DNA of 25,991 nt. Origin: Elusimicrobiota bacterium. GTDB taxonomy: Bacteria > CG03 > SLGR01 > PWQF01. The stretch covers positions 1-25,991 of the forward strand of contig PWMP01000194.1 in NCBI GenBank assembly GCA_003558145.1. Reading direction: 5' to 3'. Each line of letters opens with the position of its first letter. Within the stretch, counting starts at the first letter, position 1. A program made the translations under genes and the position numbers. This document shows positions 15,731-22,596 of this stretch, in pieces. The notes beneath the pieces were generated by a model, which searched no databases, was not told the DNA's origin, and saw nothing but the letters and a program-made list of their open reading frames with translations.

Positions 15731-16326
15731 AAGTAGGCATCACCGGACGGATAGGAACAGGAAAAAGCTGCGTGCTTAAAATGTTCGCGGAAAACGGCGT
15801 TCCCGTAGTATCGGCAGATAAACTGGTAAAAAGTTTTCAGAGCCCGGGTAATATACTCTGGCAGCAGATACGTAAAAAATAGGGAAAAGTATTTTTTGCT
15901 GAGAACGGAGAACTGAACAGAAAAAAGCTCTCCGCCAAAATTATGGGAGACCCGGTTTTTAAAAAAGAGCTGGAAGAAATAACGCATCCCCTTGTAAAAA
16001 CAGAGATTCTTAAAATTTTTACTATATGGAAAAACGAAGGGAAAGAATGCGCCGCGGCAGAAGTGCCGCTTCTTTTTCAGGCCGGCTGGGAAAATATTTT
16101 CAATCTTATAATACTCACGAGAACTGCTCCCGAGATACAGACTGAAAGAATTATGAATAAGAGAAAAATATCCTGCGTCGAGGCCAAAAAATGGATAACT
16201 ATGCAGTCCGATATATCTATTGATGCTAAAAAGGCTGATATAATCCTGGATACTTCGGCCCCGCTTAAGGAAACGGAAAAAGAGGTAAAGGAAATAATAA
16301 GGAGAATAAAGGAGGAGGAAAAGTGA
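15724..16326 (+). pseudogene. coaE: Dephospho-CoA kinase interrupted by an in-frame TAG
   Basis: Encodes dephospho-CoA kinase, the last step of coenzyme A synthesis, but codon 53 is TAG (15880-15882). Reading through gives a full 200-residue CoaE: the P-loop GRIGTGKS at about 9-16, SADKLV, the segment IRKK-stop-GKVFFAENGELNRKKLS, EEITHPLV, AEVPLLFQAG and the lid helices after TRTAPEIQTERI. Relatives have an aromatic residue followed by Gly at that point, so TAG probably replaces TAC or TAT. Downstream frame is perfectly kept, so decay must be recent, or the base is a sequence error, or the codon is read through. The next in-frame ATG (15943) would lack the P-loop. It overlaps polA and, by GTGA, rho. 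CoA synthesis is essential, which makes a true null surprising. Confidence 0.85.
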
Positions 16327-17585
16327 CATTAACTGAACTGCAGAAGAAAAAAGTTTCAGAGCTGAAAAATGCGGCTAAGAAACTTAAGGTGGGTAACTAC
16401 AATAATCTCAACAAAAAAGAGTTGGTGATAGAAATCCTTAAGGCTGAAAACGAAAAAGACAAAGAAAACATTTACAAGGAAGGGGTCCTTGAAATTCTTC
16501 CCGATGGATTCGGATTTTTAAGGTCAGAAACCAACAATTATATAAGCTGTAATGATGATATATATATATCGCCTTCCCAAATTAAAAAATTTTTACTGAG
16601 GAAAGGAGATACGGTTTACGGTACCGTAAGGCCGCCTAAAAACAGCGAAAGCTATTATGCGCTCCTTAGGGTCGTTGCGGTCAATGGCGAGGATCCGGCG
16701 ATTATAAGAAGCAGAGAAAAGTTTGAAAACCTTCTGCCTCTTTATCCGCAGGATCGCATAGAGCTGGAAACCGAACAGCATGATGTGGAAATGAGGATAA
16801 TGAATCTTCTTACGCCTATAGGAAAGGGGCAGAGAGGCCTCATAGTTTCTCCTCCGCGAGCCGGTAAAACCATCATACTTCAGAGACTGGCCAATGCTAT
16901 GACTACAAATCATCCGGAGATAAAACTGATAGTGCTTCTTGTGGGTGAAAGGCCGGAGGAAGTTACGGATATGATGCGGTCTGTAAAAGGAGAAGTTATA
17001 AGTTCTACGTTTGACGAATCCGCTAAGCGTCACATACAGGTAAGTGAAATGGCTATTGAAAAGGCTAAAAGAATGGTAGAGCACGGTCATGACGTGGTTA
17101 TACTGCTGGATTCCATCACCAGGCTTGCCCGCGCCTATAACACGATAGCTCCTTCATCGGGAAGAGTTCTTACCGGAGGAGTAGATTCTCAGGCTCTTCA
17201 AAAACCGAAAAAATTTTTCGGTACAGCTCGCAACATAGAAAGCGGCGGAAGCCTTACAATTTTGGCAACGGCACTGATAGAAACCGGCAGCCGCATGGAT
17301 GACGTTATATTTGAAGAATTCAAAGGGACTGGAAATATGGAAGTCAATCTTGACAGAAAGCTTGTTAACAAACGTGTTTTTCCGGCCGTTGATATTTTCC
17401 GTTCGGGAACCAGGAAAGAAGAGCTGCTGCTCACTGAAGAGGAAATAAACAAGGTATGGATACTTCGTAAAATACTTAATCCTCTGGGTATGGTTGAGGC
17501 AATGGAGCTTGTAGTTGAGAAAATGAGAAATACAAAGTCCAACAAGGACTTCCTTAAGTCGATGGAGGTTGAAGGAGTAGGTTGA
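16323..17585 (+). CDS. rho: Transcription termination factor Rho
   Basis: A hexameric RNA helicase that ends transcription. It starts with GTG, overlapping the coaE stop, with GGAGGAGG just upstream. Residues 1-45 form the N-terminal helical subdomain (LTELQKKKVSELK), about 50-125 the cold-shock-like RNA-binding domain (EGVLEILPDGFGFLR), and about 150-420 the RecA-like ATPase: Walker A PPRAGKT, Walker B VVILLDSITRLARAYN, the Q-loop and R-loop region GGVDSQALQKPKKFFGTARN, and the GSRMDDVIFEEFKGTGN block with the arginine finger region. The length of 420 equals the common form with no insertion. It is coupled to coaE, so loss of coaE translation could lower its expression. Confidence 0.98.
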   Translation: MTLTELQKKKVSELKNAAKKLKVGNYNNLNKKELVIEILKAENEKDKENIYKEGVLEILPDGFGFLRSETNNYISCNDDIYISPSQIKKFLLRKGDTVYGTVRPPKNSESYYALLRVVAVNGEDPAIIRSREKFENLLPLYPQDRIELETEQHDVEMRIMNLLTPIGKGQRGLIVSPPRAGKTIILQRLANAMTTNHPEIKLIVLLVGERPEEVTDMMRSVKGEVISSTFDESAKRHIQVSEMAIEKAKRMVEHGHDVVILLDSITRLARAYNTIAPSSGRVLTGGVDSQALQKPKKFFGTARNIESGGSLTILATALIETGSRMDDVIFEEFKGTGNMEVNLDRKLVNKRVFPAVDIFRSGTRKEELLLTEEEINKVWILRKILNPLGMVEAMELVVEKMRNTKSNKDFLKSMEVEGVG

Positions 17586-17621
17586 CACGAAGCTGAAATT
17601 TAAGATAAAATAAAATCAGAT

Positions 17622-19160
17622 ATGGATTACATAAAAAGACTTTCTGCTCTTATTTTCCTGTGTTTTTTAAGCGCAGGAATATATTTTATCTACTGGTCAT
17701 CTAATGTAAGCAAGGTTGAAATAGTATTTACCACAGATGGCCACGGTCACATACTTCCTTCAAGGGCACACTGGGAGGATGACGGACGGTTTATAGGGGG
17801 GCTTTCCGCCCTGGGCGGGTTCCTTGAGACAATTAAGGAGCCCTACCTTCTGACTGATTCGGGAGATATATACCAGGGTACCCCGGAAGGTTTTCTCACC
17901 AGGGGGACGGCAATCGTTGAAATTATGAATGTTCTGGGCTATGACACCCTGGCCGTAGGAAATCACGACTTTGATCACGGCCGGGAAAATTTAATTTCTC
18001 TTTCCTCTATAGCGGACTTTCCTTTTCTCGGCGCAAATATAATTGACGCTGCAACAGGGCAAGAGCCGGACTTTATATCTCCGGGTTTTATAAAAAATAT
18101 AAACGATATTAATATTGGCATTGCTGGAGTTATAACCGAAGATATGGAAAATCTTGTTTTTTCAGAGCATATAAAAGGGCTTGAATTTATATCGGCTTCG
18201 GAATCCCTGGAAAGTGAAATTCGGCGACTGAAAGATGAAGGTGCGCATATAATAGTCGTACTAAGCCATATGGGGCTTGAAGACGATATGCAGCTTGCCC
18301 GCACCCGGGAAATAGACGCTATTCTGGGCGGACACACACACAGGCTTCTTAAAGAACCGCAAATTGCGGGAAGAACCTTAATAACTCAGGCCGGAAGCAA
18401 TTTTACACATGCAGGCCGTCTTAGTCTTTATTACAGCAGGCCGGCAGGAAGAATTCTTTCTTTCTCTCACGCGCTTGTTCCTCTGTATGTTGATAAGTAC
18501 GGCCAATACGACGCGGTGGAAAAAATAATAGACAACCGTCTGGCTGATGTTGTCTCTGAAATGTCACGTATTATAGGACAATCAGAAATCAGAATGTCCC
18601 GCAGTCTTACAGGGGAAGCAGCCCAACACGGCGAATTGGCAATAGGAAATTTTCAGGCAGACATTATGCGCGCGGTTGCCGGAGCGGATATTGCATTCCA
18701 GAATACAGGAGGAATTCGGGCTGATATTCCTAAAGGGGATATTACAGTAAGAGATATATGGAATCTTTCCCCATTCGGCAACAGTATAATAACTATGAAT
18801 CTTAGCGGAATGCAGTTGAAAGAACTCCTGGAATTAAGTGCAGCTCACAGGTATTCCAGACTTCAAATTTCAGGCCTAAGGATGATTTATAACAGTTCGC
18901 TTCCTCGAGGAAGAAGGGTGCTTAATGTTTTCGTGATGACCGATGAGGGCGAGGAAACACTTGATTTGGAAGAAAAATATAAAGTTGCAACAAATTCATT
19001 TTTGGCGCAGGGAGGTGACGGTTATAGTACTTTCAGGAATGGAGAAGATGTCACGGACACATCCATTCTTTTGAGGGAAGCCCAGATAGAATACATCGAG
19101 AAAAATTCCCCTGTAACTGCCAGCTGCTCCGAAAGAATAGTGAATGTAAGCATTGAATAA
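17622..19160 (+). CDS. Membrane-anchored 5'-nucleotidase/UshA-family phosphoesterase
   Basis: Probably hydrolyses nucleotides or related phosphoesters outside the cytoplasm. A hydrophobic N-terminal segment (about 7-25) forms a signal anchor or signal peptide with no lipobox. Residues about 30-270 form the metallophosphatase domain: FTTDGHGH (D39, H41), DSGD (D82), GNHDFDHG (N114, H115, D116), LSHMG and GGHTHR give the two-metal site. Residues about 310-510 form the 5'-nucleotidase C-terminal domain with the substrate motifs NTGGIRADIP, LSPFGNSIITM and AQGGDGYS. At 512 residues it fits UshA-type enzymes. It sits 36 nt after rho. The substrate (nucleotides, UDP-sugars or others) cannot be told from sequence. 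Confidence 0.92.
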   Translation: MDYIKRLSALIFLCFLSAGIYFIYWSSNVSKVEIVFTTDGHGHILPSRAHWEDDGRFIGGLSALGGFLETIKEPYLLTDSGDIYQGTPEGFLTRGTAIVEIMNVLGYDTLAVGNHDFDHGRENLISLSSIADFPFLGANIIDAATGQEPDFISPGFIKNINDINIGIAGVITEDMENLVFSEHIKGLEFISASESLESEIRRLKDEGAHIIVVLSHMGLEDDMQLARTREIDAILGGHTHRLLKEPQIAGRTLITQAGSNFTHAGRLSLYYSRPAGRILSFSHALVPLYVDKYGQYDAVEKIIDNRLADVVSEMSRIIGQSEIRMSRSLTGEAAQHGELAIGNFQADIMRAVAGADIAFQNTGGIRADIPKGDITVRDIWNLSPFGNSIITMNLSGMQLKELLELSAAHRYSRLQISGLRMIYNSSLPRGRRVLNVFVMTDEGEETLDLEEKYKVATNSFLAQGGDGYSTFRNGEDVTDTSILLREAQIEYIEKNSPVTASCSERIVNVSIE

Positions 19161-19206
19161 AAAGCTGATTTATATTTTTTGTATATCGTGTTTGAGGAGG
19201 AAATAA

Positions 19207-20307
19207 TTGTCATACTTTAATAAATGTCTGGTTGCAGGGGCGGCAGTAATTATATTGGCAGCTTATTTTTATTTTCATTTTAAAAAACAAAAGAAAAATA
19301 CAAAAAAGTGCAAGAGCGCGGTTGATGATTTGAAGCTGATACAGGAACTTGGAAAAGAAATATCTTCAAAACTTCAAATGTCAGAACTGCTCCCCGCGAT
19401 AATGGACGCTTTTGTGAAGGCCGGCGATGTAAGTAAAGGTTCGCTAATGCTTTACGACAGAGAGAAAGATGTACTTGATATAAAAACATCCGTAGGATTA
19501 AGCGACAGGGCCCGGAAACATATAAAATTTAAGATAGGGGAAGGGATTGCCGGGCGCGTAGCAGAAACCGCCAAACCTATACTCATAAACGATACAACCG
19601 GAGCACATATGTACAAAGATTTCTTTTCGGAAGATTCAAAAGGCCGTCCCAGGGAAACTATTCTCAGCCTGCCGCTTATATTTAAGGGGGAAGTACTTGG
19701 AGTAATTGCGCTTGATGCTAAAACAAGCGGTGGACAATTTATTAGAAACGACGAGAGGCTTCTTTCTATACTTGCTTCTCAGGCGGCTGTTTCCATTAAT
19801 AATGCCAAAATGTATGAGATGGCTATCACTGATGATCTGACAAAACTTTACAGTAAGAGGCATTTTGTTATCCGTCTTCAGGAAGAAGTTGAAAAGGCAA
19901 GAAGGTATGACCGGCCCCTTTCTCTTCTTTTTATAGATATTGACCATTTTAAAGAGTTTAACGACACTTACGGACACCAGCTTGGCGACAAGGCTCTTAA
20001 GCACCTGGCCGGCATTATAAAACAAACAACCAGGGCGGCGGATATATCCGGAAGATACGGCGGTGAAGAGTTTGTAGTAATTCTTCCTGAAACAGCTAAA
20101 GAACATGCATTGATTCTTGCCGAACGCCTTAGAAAAAATATTGAAAAGCAGTCATTTGTTGCAAGAGGCAATGAATACAGAATAACCGTGAGCATAGGGA
20201 TAGGAGAATACAAAACAAAAATGACTTCACCGTCTCAGCTTATCAAAGAAGCTGATAAAAACCTCTATGAAGCCAAGCAGAAAGGACGAAACAGGGTAGT
20301 TGCGTAA
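19207..20307 (+). CDS. GAF-GGDEF diguanylate cyclase with transmembrane anchor
   Basis: Makes cyclic di-GMP from two GTP. TTG 19207 is the start, six bases after GGAGG; no ATG fits. One transmembrane helix (about 8-25) anchors the N-terminus; a short coiled segment leads to a GAF sensor domain (about 58-200, with GEGIAGRVAE and the IINDTTG-like ILINDTTG block), then a GGDEF domain (about 205-366). The active-site loop is GGEEF (285-289) and the RAAD inhibitory I-site (R276, D279) is five residues upstream, as in PleD, so feedback inhibition is likely. The chain ends with ADKNLYEAKQKGRNRV as usual. It ends 40 nt before the microcompartment promoter, so regulatory linkage to that operon is only possible, not shown. 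Confidence 0.94.
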   Translation: MSYFNKCLVAGAAVIILAAYFYFHFKKQKKNTKKCKSAVDDLKLIQELGKEISSKLQMSELLPAIMDAFVKAGDVSKGSLMLYDREKDVLDIKTSVGLSDRARKHIKFKIGEGIAGRVAETAKPILINDTTGAHMYKDFFSEDSKGRPRETILSLPLIFKGEVLGVIALDAKTSGGQFIRNDERLLSILASQAAVSINNAKMYEMAITDDLTKLYSKRHFVIRLQEEVEKARRYDRPLSLLFIDIDHFKEFNDTYGHQLGDKALKHLAGIIKQTTRAADISGRYGGEEFVVILPETAKEHALILAERLRKNIEKQSFVARGNEYRITVSIGIGEYKTKMTSPSQLIKEADKNLYEAKQKGRNRVVA

Positions 20308-20345
20308 AATATCCATTTTTCTTCTCTTCACACCGGCACTTTACC

Positions 20346-20374
20346 TTGACTGAAACTTAAAATATTATTATATT
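20346..20374 (+). promoter_or_regulatory. Sigma70-type promoter of the microcompartment operon
   Basis: TTGACT at 20346-20351 and TATATT at 20369-20374 are 17 bp apart, each one base from consensus or near it. Transcription is predicted at about 20381, leaving an 86-nt leader before tpiA. No terminator is evident after the upstream cyclase gene. Confidence 0.6.
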
Positions 20375-20385
20375 AAACTTACAAT

Positions 20386-20424
20386 GCGGCCGATTCTGTT
20401 GACAATGTGACATCACCGGACCGC
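20386..20424 (+). promoter_or_regulatory. Leader stem and small palindrome upstream of tpiA
   Basis: GCGGCC (20386-20391) can pair with GGACCGC (20418-20424) with one bulged A. Inside the loop is the palindrome GTGA-CA-TCAC (20407-20416), and TGACA occurs twice (20400-20404 and 20408-20412). This lies just downstream of the predicted start site, where an operator or an RNA element could act. I match it to no known regulator. Confidence 0.35.
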
Positions 20425-20466
20425 TTAAAGTTGTAGTAAAAGTAGATTGAAGAAAGGAGAGGTTAT

Positions 20467-21216
20467 ATGCGCAGACCTTTTATTGCTGGAAACTGGAAGA
20501 TGTACAAAACAAACAGGGAAGCTGAGAAGACGGTACAGGACCTTAAAGATAAACTCAAAGAAGTGAAAAGCGTTGATGTAATGATTGCCCCCCCCTACAC
20601 TGCACTTTCACTTGCCGCCGGAATAACTGACGGTAGTAATATTTACCTTGGAGCCCAAAACGTCCATTATGAGAACGAAGGAGCGTACACAGGAGAAATT
20701 TCCCCGCCGATGCTTGTTTCAGCCGGATGTCAATATGTGATTATAGGCCACTCCGAAAGGCGCCAGTATTTCGGCTGTACCGATAAGGACGTAAACCTCA
20801 GGCTTAAATCGGCTGTGACAGCCGGCCTCAAACCTGTAGTTTGTATAGGAGAGAAACTTGAAGAAAGAGAATCAGGAAAAACATTTGAGGTTCTCTCGGC
20901 GCAGCTTTCCGGATCTTTAAAAAATCTCAGTGAGGAAGAAAAAAATGTTCTTATTGTCGCCTATGAACCAGTGTGGGCTATAGGAACGGGAAAAACCGCT
21001 ACCCCTGACATGGCGGAAGAAGCACATAAGTATATAAGGGGAAAGCTTGCGGATATGTACGGCAGGCCATTTGCTTCCGGGGTAAGGATTCTCTATGGAG
21101 GCAGTGTAAAGCCTGATAATATAAAAGACCTTATGGCGCAGGACAATATAGATGGCGCATTGGTCGGTGGCGCAAGCCTTGATGCGGATTCTTTTTCACA
21201 AATAGTAAAATTCTAA
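20467..21216 (+). CDS. tpiA: Triose-phosphate isomerase
   Basis: Interconverts dihydroxyacetone phosphate and glyceraldehyde 3-phosphate. All catalytic residues are in place: N9 and K11 in GNWKMYK, H95 in IIGHSERR, E167 in VAYEPVWAIGTG (with the flexible loop 6 after it), and the phosphate loops GGSV and GGASL near the C-terminus. The length of 249 residues is standard. GGAGAGG lies a few bases before the ATG. It is not with pgk or gap; instead it heads the microcompartment operon, six nt before pduL. No encapsulation helix is seen at either end, so it probably acts in the cytosol on product leaving the compartment. It may also be the cell's only copy. Confidence 0.97.
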   Translation: MRRPFIAGNWKMYKTNREAEKTVQDLKDKLKEVKSVDVMIAPPYTALSLAAGITDGSNIYLGAQNVHYENEGAYTGEISPPMLVSAGCQYVIIGHSERRQYFGCTDKDVNLRLKSAVTAGLKPVVCIGEKLEERESGKTFEVLSAQLSGSLKNLSEEEKNVLIVAYEPVWAIGTGKTATPDMAEEAHKYIRGKLADMYGRPFASGVRILYGGSVKPDNIKDLMAQDNIDGALVGGASLDADSFSQIVKF

Positions 21217-21222
21217 AAATAT

Positions 21223-21840
21223 ATGGATGAAGCCGTGATAACAGGAGAAGTTTTACTGAGACTGCAGCGCTCGGAGCGGGGTGTTATTTGCAATGTTTCG
21301 AACCGTCATGCGCATCTCACGCAGGAACACATTGAAAAACTTTTTGGTCAGGGCTACAAATTAACTAAACTGAGAGATCTTATGCAGCCGGGTGAATACG
21401 CGGCAAAAGAGACACTTACGCTGAACGGCCCGAAAGGCAAACTTAAAAAAATACGAATACTTGGCCCTCCGCGAGAATTCTCACAGCTGGAAATTTCGCG
21501 TACAGACACATATACAACAGGAATTAAGGCTCCGCTAAGGTCTTCCGGAGACCTGAAGGATACCCCCGGGGGCTGGCTGATAGGGCCGCACGGGTCTGTT
21601 CAGCTTGTTTCGGGCATTATCGTGGGGCGCCGGCATATACATATGACTCCCCCGGATGCCGATTTTTTTAAAGTAAAGGACGGACAGAACGTTAGGGTAA
21701 GAACCCGTCCTCCAAGATCGGTTGTTTTTGAGGATGTTCTTGTCCGCGTCAGTCCTGATTACGCCCTTGAGTGCCATATAGATACTGATGAGGCCAACTC
21801 CTGTGATTTAAAAAGCCCGTCGGAAGTATTTTTGTCCTGA
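21223..21840 (+). CDS. pduL: Phosphate acyltransferase PduL
   Basis: Converts acyl-CoA plus phosphate to acyl phosphate and free CoA inside metabolosomes, regenerating CoA for the aldehyde dehydrogenase and leading to ATP through acetate kinase. Two PduL domains are visible in 205 residues. Metal ligands fit the family pattern: H29 and H31 in SNRHAHLT, H138 and H140 in GRRHIHMTP, and H185 in ECHIDTDEAN. GPPREFSQLEISRTD and LIGPHGSV are further family blocks. The first 20 residues form a short amphipathic stretch (VITGEVLLRLQRSE) that might be a reduced encapsulation peptide, but it is shorter than in Pdu enzymes. It follows tpiA at six nt and precedes shell genes, as in many BMC loci. Confidence 0.95.
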   Translation: MDEAVITGEVLLRLQRSERGVICNVSNRHAHLTQEHIEKLFGQGYKLTKLRDLMQPGEYAAKETLTLNGPKGKLKKIRILGPPREFSQLEISRTDTYTTGIKAPLRSSGDLKDTPGGWLIGPHGSVQLVSGIIVGRRHIHMTPPDADFFKVKDGQNVRVRTRPPRSVVFEDVLVRVSPDYALECHIDTDEANSCDLKSPSEVFLS

Positions 21841-21860
21841 AAAGGAAGGAGTAGTTTACT

Positions 21861-22163
21861 ATGCAGAATCAGGCTCTTGGAATGATAGAAACAAAGGGGC
21901 TTGTCGGAATGATAGAGGCTGCAGATTCTATGCTGAAAGCGGCTGATGTAAAACTGGCCGGCTACGAGAAAATAGGTCATGGATATGTCACCGTTATAGT
22001 AAGGGGTGAAGTAGCTGCCTGCCGCGCAGCCTGTGAAGCCGGAAGTGCTGCCGCGCAGCGGGTGGGAGAGCTGATATCTGTTCACGTAATCCCCCGCCCG
22101 TATGAGGATCTCGAAGGAAAGCTTCCCATATCTCAGGACTTTTTCAAAAAAGCTTCCAAATAA
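21861..22163 (+). CDS. BMC-H hexameric shell protein (PduA/EutM-like)
   Basis: Forms the hexameric tiles of the microcompartment facets. The 100-residue chain is a single BMC domain from ALGMIETKGLVGMIEAADSM through KAADVKLAGYEKIGHGYVTV, with GEVAACRAACEAG and the IPRPYEDLEGKLP ending. It matches PduA/EutM/CsoS1 in length and order with a short C-terminal tail. The central pore region lies near the usual K-I-G-H-G turn, reading EKIGHGYV, so the pore probably has a backbone and His or Gly lining suited to polar molecules. GGAAGGAG precedes the ATG. It is 20 nt after pduL. Confidence 0.96.
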   Translation: MQNQALGMIETKGLVGMIEAADSMLKAADVKLAGYEKIGHGYVTVIVRGEVAACRAACEAGSAAAQRVGELISVHVIPRPYEDLEGKLPISQDFFKKASK

Positions 22164-22224
22164 AAAACGGCCTCCGGTACTGGCTGTGACATAATGCCTG
22201 AGGGCATAAAGGGAGATAAATAAA

Positions 22225-22524
22225 ATGAAGTTTGGAATAATAACTGGAAATGTTGTGTGTACCAGGAAGGACGAAAAAATTGAAGGAAGAAAACTTCTTC
22301 TTGTCCAGCCTGTAGACGACAACATGAAGGAAGACGGAACTCCTCTGGTTGGAATTGATACGGTAGGAGCCGGCGAAAACGAACTTATCCTTTTTGTCAC
22401 CGGCTCATCTTCAAGACTTACAGACATAACACAGGACCGTCCCGTTGACTGTACAATAATGGGAATAGTTGATTACATTGAAAAAGGCGGGAAAGTAATA
22501 TTTGATAAAAGCAAATCTGAATGA
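22225..22524 (+). CDS. BMC-P pentameric vertex protein (EutN/CcmL-like)
   Basis: Caps the vertices of the icosahedral shell. The 99-residue chain has the EutN/CcmL beta-barrel pattern: GIITGNVVCTRKDEKIEG, KLLLVQPVD, LVGIDTVGAGENELILFVTGSSSR and the CTIMGIVDYIE ending. The V-G-A-G-E-N-E turn and G-S-S-S-R are highly conserved in this family. A small hairpin (ATGCC 22194-22198 with GGCAT 22203-22207) lies between the hexamer gene and this one, just before GGGAG, and may tune translation. A strong terminator follows, so this is the last gene fully served by the promoter-proximal transcript. Confidence 0.95.
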   Translation: MKFGIITGNVVCTRKDEKIEGRKLLLVQPVDDNMKEDGTPLVGIDTVGAGENELILFVTGSSSRLTDITQDRPVDCTIMGIVDYIEKGGKVIFDKSKSE

Positions 22525-22532
22525 ACAAAGAT

Positions 22533-22573
22533 AAAAGGGGACGGTCCTGTTCGGGGAATCGTCCCTTTTTTTT
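22533..22573 (+). terminator. Strong rho-independent terminator inside the BMC operon
   Basis: An 11-bp stem pairs 22533-22543 (AAAAGGGGACG) with 22560-22570 (CGTCCCTTTTT), with one G-U pair, and the loop has a further TCC/GGA pairing. Eight T bases (22566-22573) close it. It lies between the vertex-protein gene and the aldehyde dehydrogenase gene, where it would cut transcription of the enzyme half. Confidence 0.85.
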
Positions 22574-22596
22574 GAATCTTTGAGGAGATTAGTATT

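Noticed and set aside
15880..15882. TAG as a sense codon (genome-wide amber recoding or pyrrolysine)
   Set aside because: topA (6871-6873) and the gene ending at 1758 stop at TAG at their expected lengths, so TAG works as a stop here. A local read-through remains possible.
15571..16329. Minus-strand open frame of 252 codons across coaE
   Set aside because: The + strand reads as CoaE in a single frame on both sides of the TAG; the minus translation is aromatic-rich and matches nothing.
22194..22207. Hairpin between BMC-H and BMC-P as a terminator
   Set aside because: The stem is only five bp and no T-run follows; at most it affects translation or RNA stability.
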